From Gloeocapsopsis crepidinum LEGE 06123 (GTDB taxonomy: Bacteria > Cyanobacteriota > Cyanobacteriia > Cyanobacteriales > Chroococcidiopsidaceae), in NCBI RefSeq assembly GCF_015207655.1, contig NZ_JADEWN010000037.1, forward strand, positions 1 through 55,679: 55,679 nt of DNA. Direction: 5' to 3'. A program made the translations under genes and the position numbers. Under the pieces are notes generated by a model. It was not told where the DNA came from. It searched no databases and saw nothing but the letters and a program-made list of their open reading frames with translations. Shown here piece after piece: positions 1 to 10,055 of this stretch (its first letter is position 1; every line of letters begins with the position of its first letter).

Positions 1-821
1 TCCTAGGGTATAGTCTTCAGTTGGGACGAGGTGCTGTTATTGCAGAATTAACTAAAATTCCAACAGTGAGTAACTTTCGAGCAGGGGATATTGCAGCCAA
101 AGGTCACGGCGCGCCACTAGTTCCCCGCGTAGATGCATATTTTCTAAGTCATTCTCATGAGTCCCGTTGCGTACAAAATATTGGTGGAATTGGCAACGTT
201 GCTTATTTACCGTCGCGATCGCATCCTCATTGGTTAGAGAAAGTTCGTGGTTGGGATACAGGACCTGGCAATTCGCTTTTAGATTTGGCAGTACAGTATT
301 TAACAGATGGTACTCAAACTTATGATGCTGATGGGAACTGGGCGGCTAGTGGAACTCCTTGTCATGCATTAGTAGAAAAATGGTTGAGTGAGGATTATTT
401 TCAACTACCGCCACCAAAATCTACAGGAAGAGAACTTTTTGGCTGGGAATACTTACAAAATTGTCTAGTCGATACCAATACACTCAATTTAAATGCTGCT
501 GATACTTTAGCAACACTCACAGAATTGACCGTTGCCTCGATTGTCCACAGTTATCAGACATTCCTACCACAATTACCTAAGCGTGTTTTGTTATGCGGTG
601 GCGGTAGTCGAAATCTTTATTTAAAGCGCCGATTACAAGAATTACTAGCACCAATACCTGTGCAAACTACAGACGAAGTTGGACTGAGTGCTAATTTTAA
701 AGAAGCGATCGCATTTGCTGTTCTTGCTTACTGGAGAATGTTAAACCTTCCTGGCAACTTACCGCAAGCTACTGGTGCAACTCAACAAGTACTGCTCGGA
801 GAAGTGCATTTACCAATGTGA
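1..821 (+). CDS. anmK: Anhydro-N-acetylmuramic acid kinase, 5' truncated by window edge
   Basis: AnmK phosphorylates and opens 1,6-anhydro-MurNAc during cytoplasmic recycling of cell-wall muropeptides. About 273 C-terminal residues are present. The reading frame is open through base 3, and the TTG at 21 is only an internal Leu codon, so the true start lies outside the window. Family features visible are the [12 protein letters not shown] stretch, the [14 protein letters not shown] segment of the sugar-kinase fold and the LLCGGGSRN nucleotide-binding motif near the C-terminus. The end at TGA 819-821 gives a normal C-terminus. The next gene is 350 bp away, so no operon partner is visible downstream. 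Confidence 0.93.
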   Translation, partial: LGYSLQLGRGAVIAELTKIPTVSNFRAGDIAAKGHGAPLVPRVDAYFLSHSHESRCVQNIGGIGNVAYLPSRSHPHWLEKVRGWDTGPGNSLLDLAVQYLTDGTQTYDADGNWAASGTPCHALVEKWLSEDYFQLPPPKSTGRELFGWEYLQNCLVDTNTLNLNAADTLATLTELTVASIVHSYQTFLPQLPKRVLLCGGGSRNLYLKRRLQELLAPIPVQTTDEVGLSANFKEAIAFAVLAYWRMLNLPGNLPQATGATQQVLLGEVHLPM

Positions 822-1174
822 AAGCGAGCAGGGGTAAAGAGAACAGAGGAAACAGTGTGACTAGAGGATAGGGAGTTATAAGTTGCAGAAATTCTTTAAT
901 TCAAAACTCTCGCCTTCAAAACTCAGAACTAATCCTCGCTCCTCGCTTCTAAGCTCTAAATAAGTGCCAAACCGAGCTAATTTCTCAGTATAATCCCGCT
1001 TGGAGATTCATCGCGACCAAGGTTAGATTTGTTTTGTAATTAGTCTGTGTAGTACTTTTCGGTTAATGTGGCTAGGACAACTTACTGATTCAAGCAGTAG
1101 CTACATGTTTTTTATTACACAGCTTAATACTGGCTAGTGCCATGAAACCTTATCACTGGTCGATTTAATTTCGT
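822..1174. other. Intergenic spacer between anmK and the Ser/Thr kinase gene
   Basis: This is a 353-bp gap. It contains low-complexity cyanobacterial spacer sequence with AAAACTC and CTCGCTCCTCGC-like runs around 900-955. I saw no convincing small ORF, terminator or RNA. The promoter of the kinase gene must lie here, but no consensus -35/-10 pair stands out. Confidence 0.4.
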
Positions 1175-2698
1175 ATGATAGATCTCAACATTGGTCGCTT
1201 AATTGCTCAGCGTTATCAACTTCAAGAACTCATTGGAACAGGAGCGATGGGTCAAGTTTATCTCGCCAATGACCTATTGTTGGGTGGTGTACCTGTTGCT
1301 ATTAAATTTCTTGCCTTATCGATTCAAAATAACAAAATTCGAGTGCAGGAACGATTTGAGCGAGAAGCTAAAACTTGCGCACTCCTCGGTCAAAAAAATA
1401 TTCACATTGTCCGAGTCATGGATTACGGTGTAGATGAAAAGAGTATTCCATACTACGTCATGGAATATTTGCAAGGAGAAAGTCTAAGTGATGTTATTCG
1501 CTCGCAGTCTCTCTCACTAATAAGATTTTTGAGTTTTGCGCGTCAACTGTGCTTAGGGCTGCAAGCTGCGCACGAAGGTATTCCTGTTGATGGAGAAATT
1601 TGCCCAATCATTCACCGTGATATTAAGCCAAGTAATGTTTTGGTGGTGCCTAATCCCAGTTTTGGAGAGTTAGTCAAGATCCTTGACTTTGGCATAGCGA
1701 AACTACTTCAATCAGACAGTTCTGAAACAAACTACTACTTAGGAACTTGGGCATATTCCTCTCCTGAACAAATTGAGGGTAAAGAACTCAATAATCGCTC
1801 AGATATTTATAGTTTGGGTGTGATGATGTTTGAGATGCTGACAGGTAAGATGCCTATACAAGCAAATACCAATTCCTTTGGTGGCTGGTATAAAGCTCAC
1901 CACTTTCACCCACCACGCTCTTTTAGAGAAATAAATCCACTGCTGGAAGTACCGCAAGAATTAGAAAATCTAGTGATGCGTTGTCTAGCCAAAAAATCCA
2001 GCGATCGCCCCCAAAATATTAGTGAGATTCTCCAAACGATTACGTCCTTAGAGCAACTAGATAGTTTGGCACAACCTTCAACTTTATGTCACAAAAACTT
2101 ATTATCTCAACTGACTAGCACTCCTCAAAACATCACAGAGGAGGAGTGTTTAAATACTGATGCAAGTAGCAGTGAACTTCCGTCTTGGCCAAAAAACAAA
2201 CCAATTGCTGATATTGTTTTTCCTCATCCAATTCGTATACATAATCAACTCACTGTCGCTTTATGGGTAATGCTACCAAAGCAAGAGATTGAAAAGCGAC
2301 TACAAGGTACGCGTTATAATCAGTTTTTATTTTTGAATGCTCCCCACCCGATGATTTTGTGGGTTACTGTGTTACACAGCCATGAGCATACGCCTAAATG
2401 GCTCCCTTACTACCTAGATTTGAAATCTCATCAAGGTATAGAACTTGCAAGGCTTTTACTCGAAACCGGATGCTATAAAATACTCCTGTTCGCGCGCGAA
2501 TCTCCACAACGTGCTTTTACGTATATACAAACAGAGATTGCATCTCCACAACGCCAATTGTTACAACAGTGGATTACAATGAGCCAACGTGCAGTTTCTA
2601 CTGCCTCTCCACAGTTTAGTCGTGGTCTTCTCAAAAAAGAATTAGAGAAAATAAAGCCTCAAGTCATAATGAAATTGGCAGCAGTCTATAAAACTTAA
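1175..2698 (+). CDS. Hanks-type serine/threonine protein kinase (no PASTA or TM segment)
   Basis: The N-terminal 290 residues form a complete eukaryotic-like kinase domain. The glycine loop GTGAMGQVY is at 21-29, the VAIK lysine at 44, the catalytic HRDIKPSN at 147-154, DFG at 171-173 and the SPEQ activation-segment end at 196-199. All residues needed for ATP binding and phosphotransfer are present, so it is predicted to be active on protein Ser/Thr. The remaining 215 residues match no domain I recognise. They look soluble, with no transmembrane helix, WD40, TPR or PASTA repeats, so the sensor role is unknown. It starts with ATG, has no obvious Shine-Dalgarno, and stands alone. Substrates cannot be inferred from context. 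Confidence 0.92.
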   Translation: MIDLNIGRLIAQRYQLQELIGTGAMGQVYLANDLLLGGVPVAIKFLALSIQNNKIRVQERFEREAKTCALLGQKNIHIVRVMDYGVDEKSIPYYVMEYLQGESLSDVIRSQSLSLIRFLSFARQLCLGLQAAHEGIPVDGEICPIIHRDIKPSNVLVVPNPSFGELVKILDFGIAKLLQSDSSETNYYLGTWAYSSPEQIEGKELNNRSDIYSLGVMMFEMLTGKMPIQANTNSFGGWYKAHHFHPPRSFREINPLLEVPQELENLVMRCLAKKSSDRPQNISEILQTITSLEQLDSLAQPSTLCHKNLLSQLTSTPQNITEEECLNTDASSSELPSWPKNKPIADIVFPHPIRIHNQLTVALWVMLPKQEIEKRLQGTRYNQFLFLNAPHPMILWVTVLHSHEHTPKWLPYYLDLKSHQGIELARLLLETGCYKILLFARESPQRAFTYIQTEIASPQRQLLQQWITMSQRAVSTASPQFSRGLLKKELEKIKPQVIMKLAAVYKT

Positions 2699-3153
2699 GT
2701 GTTTCTTTATGACTTAATGGTAGGACTTGTTTATATTGTGTAGTACCAAAATTTAGAAATGGAAATGACTTTCGCTGCTCTTGCGCTCACTCTACTTAAA
2801 TGCACGCATAAATCTTTAGCATAGAGCTAGGTTAACTATATAGAAGACCAAGGCTTTTATCTGACAAAGCTTATGTTACACATTTTATTTGAGGCGGTTG
2901 CTATGTATCGACTCTTCGTCATAGCTGTCTGCAAAAAAAAGTATTGAGAAAAAACACAGCATGTGTAACAACTACTTTATTCGGTATTGATTCTTGTGCA
3001 GTAGTTTTATGATGCAGCTCAAACTCAAGTGAGTCGAGTGAAATGATTACGTGTTTATGTTTGCCTAGTTGACGCCCCGACACCCCCAGTCCTTTTCCCT
3101 GCTGGAACCGAGCAAGAGATGGAGGTCGCCTACTGCGACTTTGGATTTTGTAA
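2699..3153. other. Intergenic spacer between the kinase gene and nblA
   Basis: This is a 455-bp gap between convergent genes, AT-rich with no credible gene. A small inverted repeat (GTCGC at 3125-3129, GCGAC at 3135-3139) lies 15 bp beyond the nblA stop. It could be a weak 3' hairpin for nblA, but it has no T-run. Confidence 0.4.
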
Positions 3154-3348
3154 TTAAGCCCAGCTACCTCCTTCTAAACCCCAATGATGCTTTAGCAACT
3201 GTTTGTAAGTTGCTTCGCGCATTACCATCTGCTGGTACAGCTTGACTAAAAAATCTTTAGCCTGCTCGTGACTCATATTTTGAACTTGTGTTTCAAAGGA
3301 GCGGATGCTGAATTGCTGTTCAAGGGAAAGTTCAATTGGCTGATCCAT
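3154..3348 (-). CDS. nblA: NblA phycobilisome degradation protein
   Basis: NblA is a small adaptor that binds phycobiliproteins and delivers phycobilisomes to Clp proteolysis during nitrogen or other starvation. The 64-residue product has the typical family pattern: LSLEQQFSIRSFETQV near the N-terminus, then the amphipathic MSHEQAKDFLVKLYQQMVM helix and the KQLLKHHWG tail. The start is ATG 3348, because GGAG lies 6 nt upstream of it and it matches the usual NblA length. A longer TTG-initiated form from 3360 would run over that ribosome binding site. It is monocistronic, convergent with the kinase gene. Starvation induction through NtcA or NblR is typical, but no clean GTA-N8-TAC box was found upstream. 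Confidence 0.93.
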   Translation of the reverse strand: MDQPIELSLEQQFSIRSFETQVQNMSHEQAKDFLVKLYQQMVMREATYKQLLKHHWGLEGGSWA

Positions 3349-4545
3349 AGCTAACTCCAAACGAGATACTGAATGTTACTGGTCACTCTACCTAAAGTAG
3401 GAACAAAAATTGTTGCACTACCTACATCTAAGTCTATTTTTACAAAATATAACAAATAGTTGACAACTTGCACATACTCCTTGATAAGTAGTTATTCTAA
3501 ATCAAAAGAAATATCCTGACCTCGGTGAATTTTAGGAGGGCTGAGTTTGTTCTATCAAGTCTAAACAAGTAAAAAAGCTCAATTTGAACATAAGTTGAGT
3601 ATTTATACTTAAGCTAACTTAAGTTGGCTTAAGTGCAGACGGTCTAGAGTAGGAGAGGTGTTGAGTGCCTGTGAATTTTGATGGTGATGTCAAGGGATAA
3701 AAAAGCAAATATGAATAACCTACCTTAACTTCTCTTTCAATATCTCAAAACATTAAAGAACAGTTCATTGAGGTAGTAAAAGCAGGTCAAAGTAATACAC
3801 AAAGATAACTACAGGGTTATTAAGAGCAGAAATACGCTTCAAAAAAATGCAGTAGTGCCTCACGAATAAGCTATAGCTGTAGTAATGGCTGCTAAACTTC
3901 AAGCTGTCTCGATTACGCAACCAATGGCAGAACCAAAATCACAACTCCCAGCAACGTTGTTGTCGTTTCTGGACAACAGTCCTGTCATTCGTATTGGTAT
4001 TTTTTTCGCAAGAAATCACTTGATATTTTATGGTGATGCCAACTCTTAACCATTCACTAAACGATTACTACCATCTCTTCCTTTGGTATTAAGTTTGCCT
4101 GATAGAGAATAGCAGCACGATTGGTCATTGGATCGGGCAAGCACTGTACTGATCTTGTAGCTAGCAGCAGTAAAGATTAAGGTAGTGCAGCAATCAGTTG
4201 TTGTGTTTTCTCACAGCCTGGAGAGTCTATTGTTTTTCCAATTTTATTAAGCGGCGAGATTATCTCTGCTATTCCTATAGCTGCTATTGTGACAATCTTC
4301 AAACTCAAAATACCCGATAGAAATAGCAGTGAGTGAAACTTACACATGAAGCACACATGCTCTTTGATCGAAGTTTGAGCTACTTAGATGAAGTGTGCCT
4401 ATGTGTACTCTATATTCTGAGCTTTATTTGTAGTCCAAGGAGATAGACTTTATCTATCTAGCGGCGTTATAAATACGCCGAACATCAAGCATTTTATCAG
4501 CAAAGAGATGGAGAAACTTAATTGAGTTTCTCCCCTACGCTCACT
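3349..4545. other. 1.2-kb spacer with possible decayed coding fragments
   Basis: The spacer lies between nblA and the GOGAT gene. Three protein-like stretches appear on the plus strand. Bases 3721-3808 encode about 28 residues including SISQNIKEQFIEVVKAGQ before TAA. ATG 3885 to TAA 4049 encodes 54 residues including LPATLLSFLDNSPVIRIGIF. Around 4188-4340 a frame reads a hydrophobic segment, LLSGEIISAIPIAAIVTIF. None is long enough to assign, and they are in different frames with stops between. They may be remnants of one or more lost genes, or chance. An inverted repeat GAGAAACT/AGTTTCTC at 4511-4532 lies just past the GOGAT stop and may help end that transcript. Confidence 0.3.
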
Positions 4546-7500
4546 TTACTGCACAGAACTCAACTCCTTCTCTACAGCAGCTTCAGCACTATCGGCTTCT
4601 GATGGTGGTACAACTTGCCAAAATTGCGGTAGATACTCTGACCAGTTTTCCAAAATTTGTTTCCCTTTAGGTGAATTTGTGCGTTCCACATGAGTAACAA
4701 TCAAATCTTTTAGTTGCTTCTCACCAGCAGGGCTACTCACCCGTTGCAGTTTGACAATTTCTGGATTAACTAATGCAGGAAAATTGCTATCTTCATCCAA
4801 GAAGTATGCTAAACCTCCTGTCATTCCAGCACCCACGTTTCTACCAGCTTTACCCAAGACAACAATGACACCACCTGTCATGTATTCACAGCAGTGATCG
4901 CCTGCACCTTCGATAACGGCGGTTCCTTTAGAATTACGTACTGCGAAGCGTTCGCCTGCAATACCATTAGCAAAGAGAGTTCCACCTGTAGCACCGTACA
5001 AACAAGTGTTACCTACAATTACATTTTGATCGGGGGCATAAGTTGCCGCTACTGGAGGTTTAATAATAATTTCCCCACCATGCATTCCTTTGCCAACGTA
5101 ATCGTTTGCTTCACCTTCAAGGGTCAAAATCATGCCAGGCAAGTTAAAGGCGCCAAAACTTTGTCCGACACTTCCTGTGAAATTGAGATTAATTTGTCCT
5201 TCAAAACCAGTATTATTATATTGAGCAGCGATCGCTCCTGCGAGTCTTGCCCCGACTGTGCGATCTGTATTCACAATCTTCGAGTTTTTGGTAACAGTAG
5301 AGTGATTGCGAATTGCTGCTTGAATTTCTGCATCGGCGAGTAATTCATCATCTAAAACAGGACCATTACTGTGAACTGTTTCGTGATGGAGCCAAGTGCG
5401 GTCTTCCTTAGTATCTGGTAACTGCGTAATGCAGTCAAGATTGAGCGTTTGTGTCTTTGTCAGCCTGACTCCTTCTCGCACTTTTAGTAAATCAGCACGT
5501 CCCATAACTTCAGTCAGCGAGCGATAACCAAGTTTTGCTAAAAGCCCGCGCACTTCTTCTGCAATAAAGTAGAAGAAATTAACGACGTGTTCTGCCATAC
5601 CAGGGAAGCGCTGTCTGAGTTCCTCTTTCTGACTTGCCACACCAACAGGACAGTTGTTTGTATGACAAATGCGTGCCATGATACAGCCTTCTGCAATCAT
5701 CGCAATTGAGCCAAAGCCGAATTCTTCAGCGCCCATTAAAGCCCCCATCAGGACATCCCAACCACTCTTAAAGCCGCCGTCAACACGCAACACGACGCGA
5801 TCGCGTAATTTATTTTCCATCAACACCCGATGCACTTCGGTTAATCCCAGTTCCCAAGGTCCACCTGCATGTTTAATTGAGGATAAGGGTGATGCCCCTG
5901 TACCGCCATCGTGTCCTGAAATTTGGATAATATCAGCATTTGCTTTGGCAACACCTGCGGCGACTGTCCCGATACCGACTTCAGCAACTAATTTGACAGA
6001 TACTTGAGCTTGAGGATTAATCTGATGTAAGTCGAAAATCAATTGTGCCAAGTCTTCGATTGAGTAAATATCGTGGTGTGGTGGTGGAGAAATGAGTGTC
6101 ACCCCAGGCTTAGAACGTCGCAGCATGGCAATGTACGGACTGACTTTTTTTCCAGGAAGTTGACCGCCTTCTCCTGGTTTTGCTCCTTGGGCGATTTTAA
6201 TTTCAATTTGCCTGGCATTCATCAAGTACTCTGGTGTTACCCCAAAGCGTCCTGAAGCAACTTGCTTAATTGCTGAAGAGGCTGTGTCACCCTTTTTCAA
6301 GCCTCTCAAATGCGGTAGTAATGCCGAATGACCTTGGTCATCCACATCATCCAATACGTGATAGCGGACGGGATCTTCTCCACCTTCTCCTGAATTTGAT
6401 TTACCACCGATGCGGTTCATCGCGATCGCCAGAGTCTCATGGGCTTCGCGCGATAGCGCCCCCAAAGACATACCACCAGTACAAAAGCGTTGCACAATTT
6501 CTGCGATTGGTTCAACTTCGTCTTTAGCAATTGGCGCACGGTCTGAATTAAAGTCAAGTAAATCGCGTAATGCAGTTACGGGTCGGTGTTCTAAGAGTTG
6601 GCGATAAACTTCGTAATGATCGTAATTCTTTTGATCGGCGATCGCTTTATGTAAGGCTTTTGCAAGTTCTGGGCTATTCATGTGGTACTCACCGCCTGGG
6701 CGATACTGAATAAACCCAAAGTTTTCTAATTTTTTAACGGTCAACTCAGGGAAAGCCCGTTGATGGAAAGATAAAACCTCCTGCGCCAGTTCGCTGGTAC
6801 TCAAACCTCCTAAGCGCGAAGTTGTGCCACGGAACCCAAGTTCTAATAAATCTTGGGCAATTCCAATTGCTTCAAAGATTTGTGCACCCTGGTAACTCGT
6901 CAGCAAAGAAATTCCCATCTTCGACAAAATCTTGAGAATTCCTGCTTCTACTGCTTTGCGATAGTTATTCAGTGCTTGATCGAGTGTAATTGCCGCAATC
7001 TTACCACGCTCCATGAACTGTTGAGTTTTTGGATCAGACCACCAACTACGTACAGTTTCTAAAGCAAGGTACGGACAAACCGCACTCGCACCATAACCAA
7101 TCAAACAAGCAAAGTGATGCGTACTCCAGCACTGCGCAGTATCAACTACCAACGAGGCTTTCATCCGCAAGCCTTGACGAATTAGGTGATGATGAACTGC
7201 ACCAACAGCTAATAAAGGAGGAATGTAACTCAATTCTTCCGATAATTTACTGGCTGTGCGATCGCTTAAAATCAAAATTTCGTTTCCATCTTTTACTGCC
7301 GCCGCTGCTTGTTCGCACAGTTTTCGTACTGCAACTTCTAATCCTTGCGGACCTGTGGCAATTTCAAATAATGTAGATAATGTGGCACATGTAAAGCCTG
7401 ATTGCTGTACAGCGACTAAATCTTCTGCTTGCAACACTGGAGAATCAAGCTTCAGACGCTTGGCATACTCTGGTTTAACTTCTAATAAGTTTCCTCGTTC

Positions 7501-9267
7501 GCCTAGTTCCATCTTCAATGACATCACCAAGCTTTCGCGCAAAGGATCGATGGGAGGATTCGTTACTTGTGCAAACCGCTGCTTGAAGTAGTCATACAGC
7601 AAATGAGGGCGTTCGGATAGCACTGCTAAGGGAATATCATCTCCCATACAGAAGGTCGGTTCTTTTCCTTCACTTGCCATTGGTTGAATCACCATTTCTA
7701 CATCTTCTGTGGTGTAGCCAAAGGCGATTTGACTCCGTAGCAATGCAGTTTTTGGATTCAGTGTTTGTGGCAAAGGAGTAGAAGATAAGTTCTGCGTTGT
7801 ATCTTCCTCTCCACCAAATGCTGCTTGAGTATCTAGATTTAGAGTATCTGTATTACCAAGTTCGACACGATATTCATTCAGCCATTGACCATAAGGCTTT
7901 TCTTGGGCAATTCGCTGCTTAATCTCCCAATTTTTTAAAACCTCGTGGCTTTCCAAGTCCACAGCAATCATCTGTCCTGGACCGAGTCTGCCTTTTTCTA
8001 CAATATCGGCTTCTGGTAAATCAACAACACCAGCTTCAGAGGCAACAACAATATAACCATCTTTTGTTACGCTATATCGTGCTGGTCGCAATCCATTGCG
8101 GTCTAGTGTTGCACCGACTTTTTTCCCGTCACTAAATACGAGAAGTGCTGGTCCATCCCAGGGTTCTTGAATACCACTGTAGTATTCATAGAAATCAATA
8201 ATTTCTGGATAATTGTCTAAATCTGGCTGATTTAAATACGCTTCTGGCACCATAATCATCAGTGCTTCAAGCGGACTACGACCCGATCGCACTAATAACT
8301 CAAGCACATTATCAAGTGTAGCTGAGTCACTATTATCAACATAAACAATCGGTTTGAGTACATCAAAACGATCTTCCCAAACTGGATGTGTTAGATCTGC
8401 TTCTCTTGCCATCATCCAGTTGATATTTCCTAACAAAGTGTTAATTTCCCCATTGTGTCCTAGTAGCCGCATTGGTTGCGCTAATGGCCACTTAGGCATG
8501 GTGTTCGTGCTAAAACGACGATGGTAAACTGCAAAAGCACTTTGGTATGCTGGATTTCTTAAATCAGTATAAAATTCGCCCAAAACTGCTGATCGCACCA
8601 TTCCCTTGTAAACAATTGTGCGACTAGAGAAAGAGCAAACATAGAAGTTCTCGGCGTCTTTCACCTCACTTATTGCTTCTAGCGCTTTACCAATTTTTTT
8701 CCGCGCAATATACAACTGGCGTTCTAGCGCGTCTCCTGTTTTATCTTTGCTAGATATGAGGACTTGTTCGATTTTAGGTTGATTTTCTCTCGCTTGAATT
8801 CCCAATAACTGGGGTTTGACTGGTACAACACGCCAGCCTAATACAGTGAAATCTTCTTGCACTAAGACGCTCTCTACAGTGTGACGAACTATATTGGCGA
8901 TCGCGTCTTCTTGTGGTAAAAACAACATCCCTACTGCACAATTTTCTGGGTGTGGCATCTGATGTCCTTGCTGTTGCGCCCACTGACTCAGCAACTCCCA
9001 AGGAATTGCAGTCATCAATCCTGCACCATCACCCGAATCTTGGTCAGCACTACAACCACCTCGATGTTCTAAACAAGCAAGCGCTGCTAGTGCCTTCTCA
9101 ACAATTTCATGACTTGCTCGATTTTCACAATGAGCAATAAATCCCACGCCACAGGCATCCCTTTCTTCTACTAACCAGCGTGGTCCTACATAAGTGCTAC
9201 TGAGATGTGTTTCTGAGCTTTGACTCACTTCATTTCGTTGATTTTGGTTCATCTGCTGGTTATTCAT
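4546..9267 (-). CDS. glsF: Ferredoxin-dependent glutamate synthase (Fd-GOGAT)
   Basis: This enzyme converts glutamine plus 2-oxoglutarate to two glutamates using reduced ferredoxin, completing ammonium assimilation with glutamine synthetase. The 1573-residue length is full size. The N-terminus carries the ERDACGVGF motif, so Cys39 would become the N-terminal nucleophile of the glutamine amidotransferase domain after propeptide removal. The central and FMN-barrel domains follow ([24 protein letters not shown]). The 3Fe-4S cluster motif is [10 protein letters not shown] with an upstream CIMAR cysteine, and a C-terminal glycine-rich beta-helix (GXXGG repeats) ends the protein. No GltD-like NADPH subunit gene is adjacent, which fits the ferredoxin type. 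The several plus-strand frames inside are shadows. Confidence 0.96.
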   Translation of the reverse strand: MNNQQMNQNQRNEVSQSSETHLSSTYVGPRWLVEERDACGVGFIAHCENRASHEIVEKALAALACLEHRGGCSADQDSGDGAGLMTAIPWELLSQWAQQQGHQMPHPENCAVGMLFLPQEDAIANIVRHTVESVLVQEDFTVLGWRVVPVKPQLLGIQARENQPKIEQVLISSKDKTGDALERQLYIARKKIGKALEAISEVKDAENFYVCSFSSRTIVYKGMVRSAVLGEFYTDLRNPAYQSAFAVYHRRFSTNTMPKWPLAQPMRLLGHNGEINTLLGNINWMMAREADLTHPVWEDRFDVLKPIVYVDNSDSATLDNVLELLVRSGRSPLEALMIMVPEAYLNQPDLDNYPEIIDFYEYYSGIQEPWDGPALLVFSDGKKVGATLDRNGLRPARYSVTKDGYIVVASEAGVVDLPEADIVEKGRLGPGQMIAVDLESHEVLKNWEIKQRIAQEKPYGQWLNEYRVELGNTDTLNLDTQAAFGGEEDTTQNLSSTPLPQTLNPKTALLRSQIAFGYTTEDVEMVIQPMASEGKEPTFCMGDDIPLAVLSERPHLLYDYFKQRFAQVTNPPIDPLRESLVMSLKMELGERGNLLEVKPEYAKRLKLDSPVLQAEDLVAVQQSGFTCATLSTLFEIATGPQGLEVAVRKLCEQAAAAVKDGNEILILSDRTASKLSEELSYIPPLLAVGAVHHHLIRQGLRMKASLVVDTAQCWSTHHFACLIGYGASAVCPYLALETVRSWWSDPKTQQFMERGKIAAITLDQALNNYRKAVEAGILKILSKMGISLLTSYQGAQIFEAIGIAQDLLELGFRGTTSRLGGLSTSELAQEVLSFHQRAFPELTVKKLENFGFIQYRPGGEYHMNSPELAKALHKAIADQKNYDHYEVYRQLLEHRPVTALRDLLDFNSDRAPIAKDEVEPIAEIVQRFCTGGMSLGALSREAHETLAIAMNRIGGKSNSGEGGEDPVRYHVLDDVDDQGHSALLPHLRGLKKGDTASSAIKQVASGRFGVTPEYLMNARQIEIKIAQGAKPGEGGQLPGKKVSPYIAMLRRSKPGVTLISPPPHHDIYSIEDLAQLIFDLHQINPQAQVSVKLVAEVGIGTVAAGVAKANADIIQISGHDGGTGASPLSSIKHAGGPWELGLTEVHRVLMENKLRDRVVLRVDGGFKSGWDVLMGALMGAEEFGFGSIAMIAEGCIMARICHTNNCPVGVASQKEELRQRFPGMAEHVVNFFYFIAEEVRGLLAKLGYRSLTEVMGRADLLKVREGVRLTKTQTLNLDCITQLPDTKEDRTWLHHETVHSNGPVLDDELLADAEIQAAIRNHSTVTKNSKIVNTDRTVGARLAGAIAAQYNNTGFEGQINLNFTGSVGQSFGAFNLPGMILTLEGEANDYVGKGMHGGEIIIKPPVAATYAPDQNVIVGNTCLYGATGGTLFANGIAGERFAVRNSKGTAVIEGAGDHCCEYMTGGVIVVLGKAGRNVGAGMTGGLAYFLDEDSNFPALVNPEIVKLQRVSSPAGEKQLKDLIVTHVERTNSPKGKQILENWSEYLPQFWQVVPPSEADSAEAAVEKELSSVQ

Positions 9268-9317
9268 AAACTAGTAGGATTCTGTAGAAGGGATTTACCT
9301 AAATTGACTGCGATTAA

Positions 9318-9340
9318 TTCTGTAATTTATAACTACAGAA
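9318..9340 (-). promoter_or_regulatory. Inverted repeat TTCTGTA-N9-TACAGAA upstream of glsF, NtcA-like
   Basis: A perfect 7-bp inverted repeat with a 9-base spacer lies about 50 bp upstream of the glsF ATG. Its core resembles the NtcA box GTA-N8-TAC, but the spacer is one base too long. Nitrogen control of GOGAT by NtcA would make sense biologically; the spacing argues for caution. Confidence 0.3.
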
Positions 9341-9930
9341 CAGTGGCGGATGAAAAATACAAGGTTGAGTTAATAAAAATTATTTAAAATTATCCGACTC
9401 ACGTTCAATACTTTTTGCTGGAGATTTACCAGGACTTTTGCTTTCAGTGCTTGTCATCTCATCTATAACGGATATAACACTTTCTTGTTGGAACCCTAAT
9501 CTACGGGTGAATGTCTTAAAGTTATGATTTTGTCGCTACTCAGCCAATCATTGAGGAGTACTAGCTCAGAATCGATCTTAGTGGGCAAACCTACTGACAA
9601 ATGCCAACAAAGCTGCATCAACTGTTGATCTTCATCATAGAGTACAGAGTAAGGTTATGATCAAATGCCTAGATTTGACAATTCCACGACGCAACAAAAT
9701 TTCATTGCAATTTTGGAAATGCTACTGCTAAGCACTTACCAACTAATTTAGTAGCAACACCCAATGTAAGTCGAGCATAGTAGCACACTCAATTAATGGG
9801 TAAGACTTGAATACTGCTAGTTTTTTGGCAAACACACTCAAGCCACTTCTATACATTATGGCGTTAAGGCTCGGAATAAAAGTCAGTAATTTTTAATATT
9901 TGAGTCAAATTCTCTGTTAAGGAGTCAATA

Positions 9931-10047
9931 GTGAAACAAGATGATACAAAAAGTCGGAAGTCATTGCGTGCAAAGTCACTAAACATCCGCATTGGTTGCC
10001 GCTACTATGACGTTTCAACTCTTGTTTTCAATCACATCAATCACTAA
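9931..10047 (+). CDS. Possible 38-residue small protein or leader peptide
   Basis: A GTG at 9931 is preceded by AAGGAG with a 6-base spacer, which is a near-ideal ribosome binding site for this genome. It opens a 38-codon frame ending at TAA 10045-10047, 8 bp before the ATG of the next gene. The product is basic at its N-terminus (KQDDTKSRKSLRAKSLNIR) and matches no family I know. It could be a translated leader coupled to the downstream gene, or chance. Confidence 0.3.
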   Translation: MKQDDTKSRKSLRAKSLNIRIGCRYYDVSTLVFNHINH

Positions 10048-10055
10048 AGTGAGTA

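Larger units (their letters stand above)
9268..10055. other. Divergent intergenic region upstream of glsF and the phosphodiester glycosidase gene
   Basis: This 788-bp gap holds the regulatory regions of two divergent genes. A 7-bp inverted repeat ahead of glsF and a short ORF with a good ribosome binding site are listed separately. The central part (about 9400-9900) shows nothing I can identify. Confidence 0.4.

Noticed and set aside
4894-9140. Many plus-strand open frames (up to 149 codons) inside the glutamate synthase gene
   Set aside because: They run antisense to a full-length, highly conserved gene and their products look like no family; they are shadows of codon usage.
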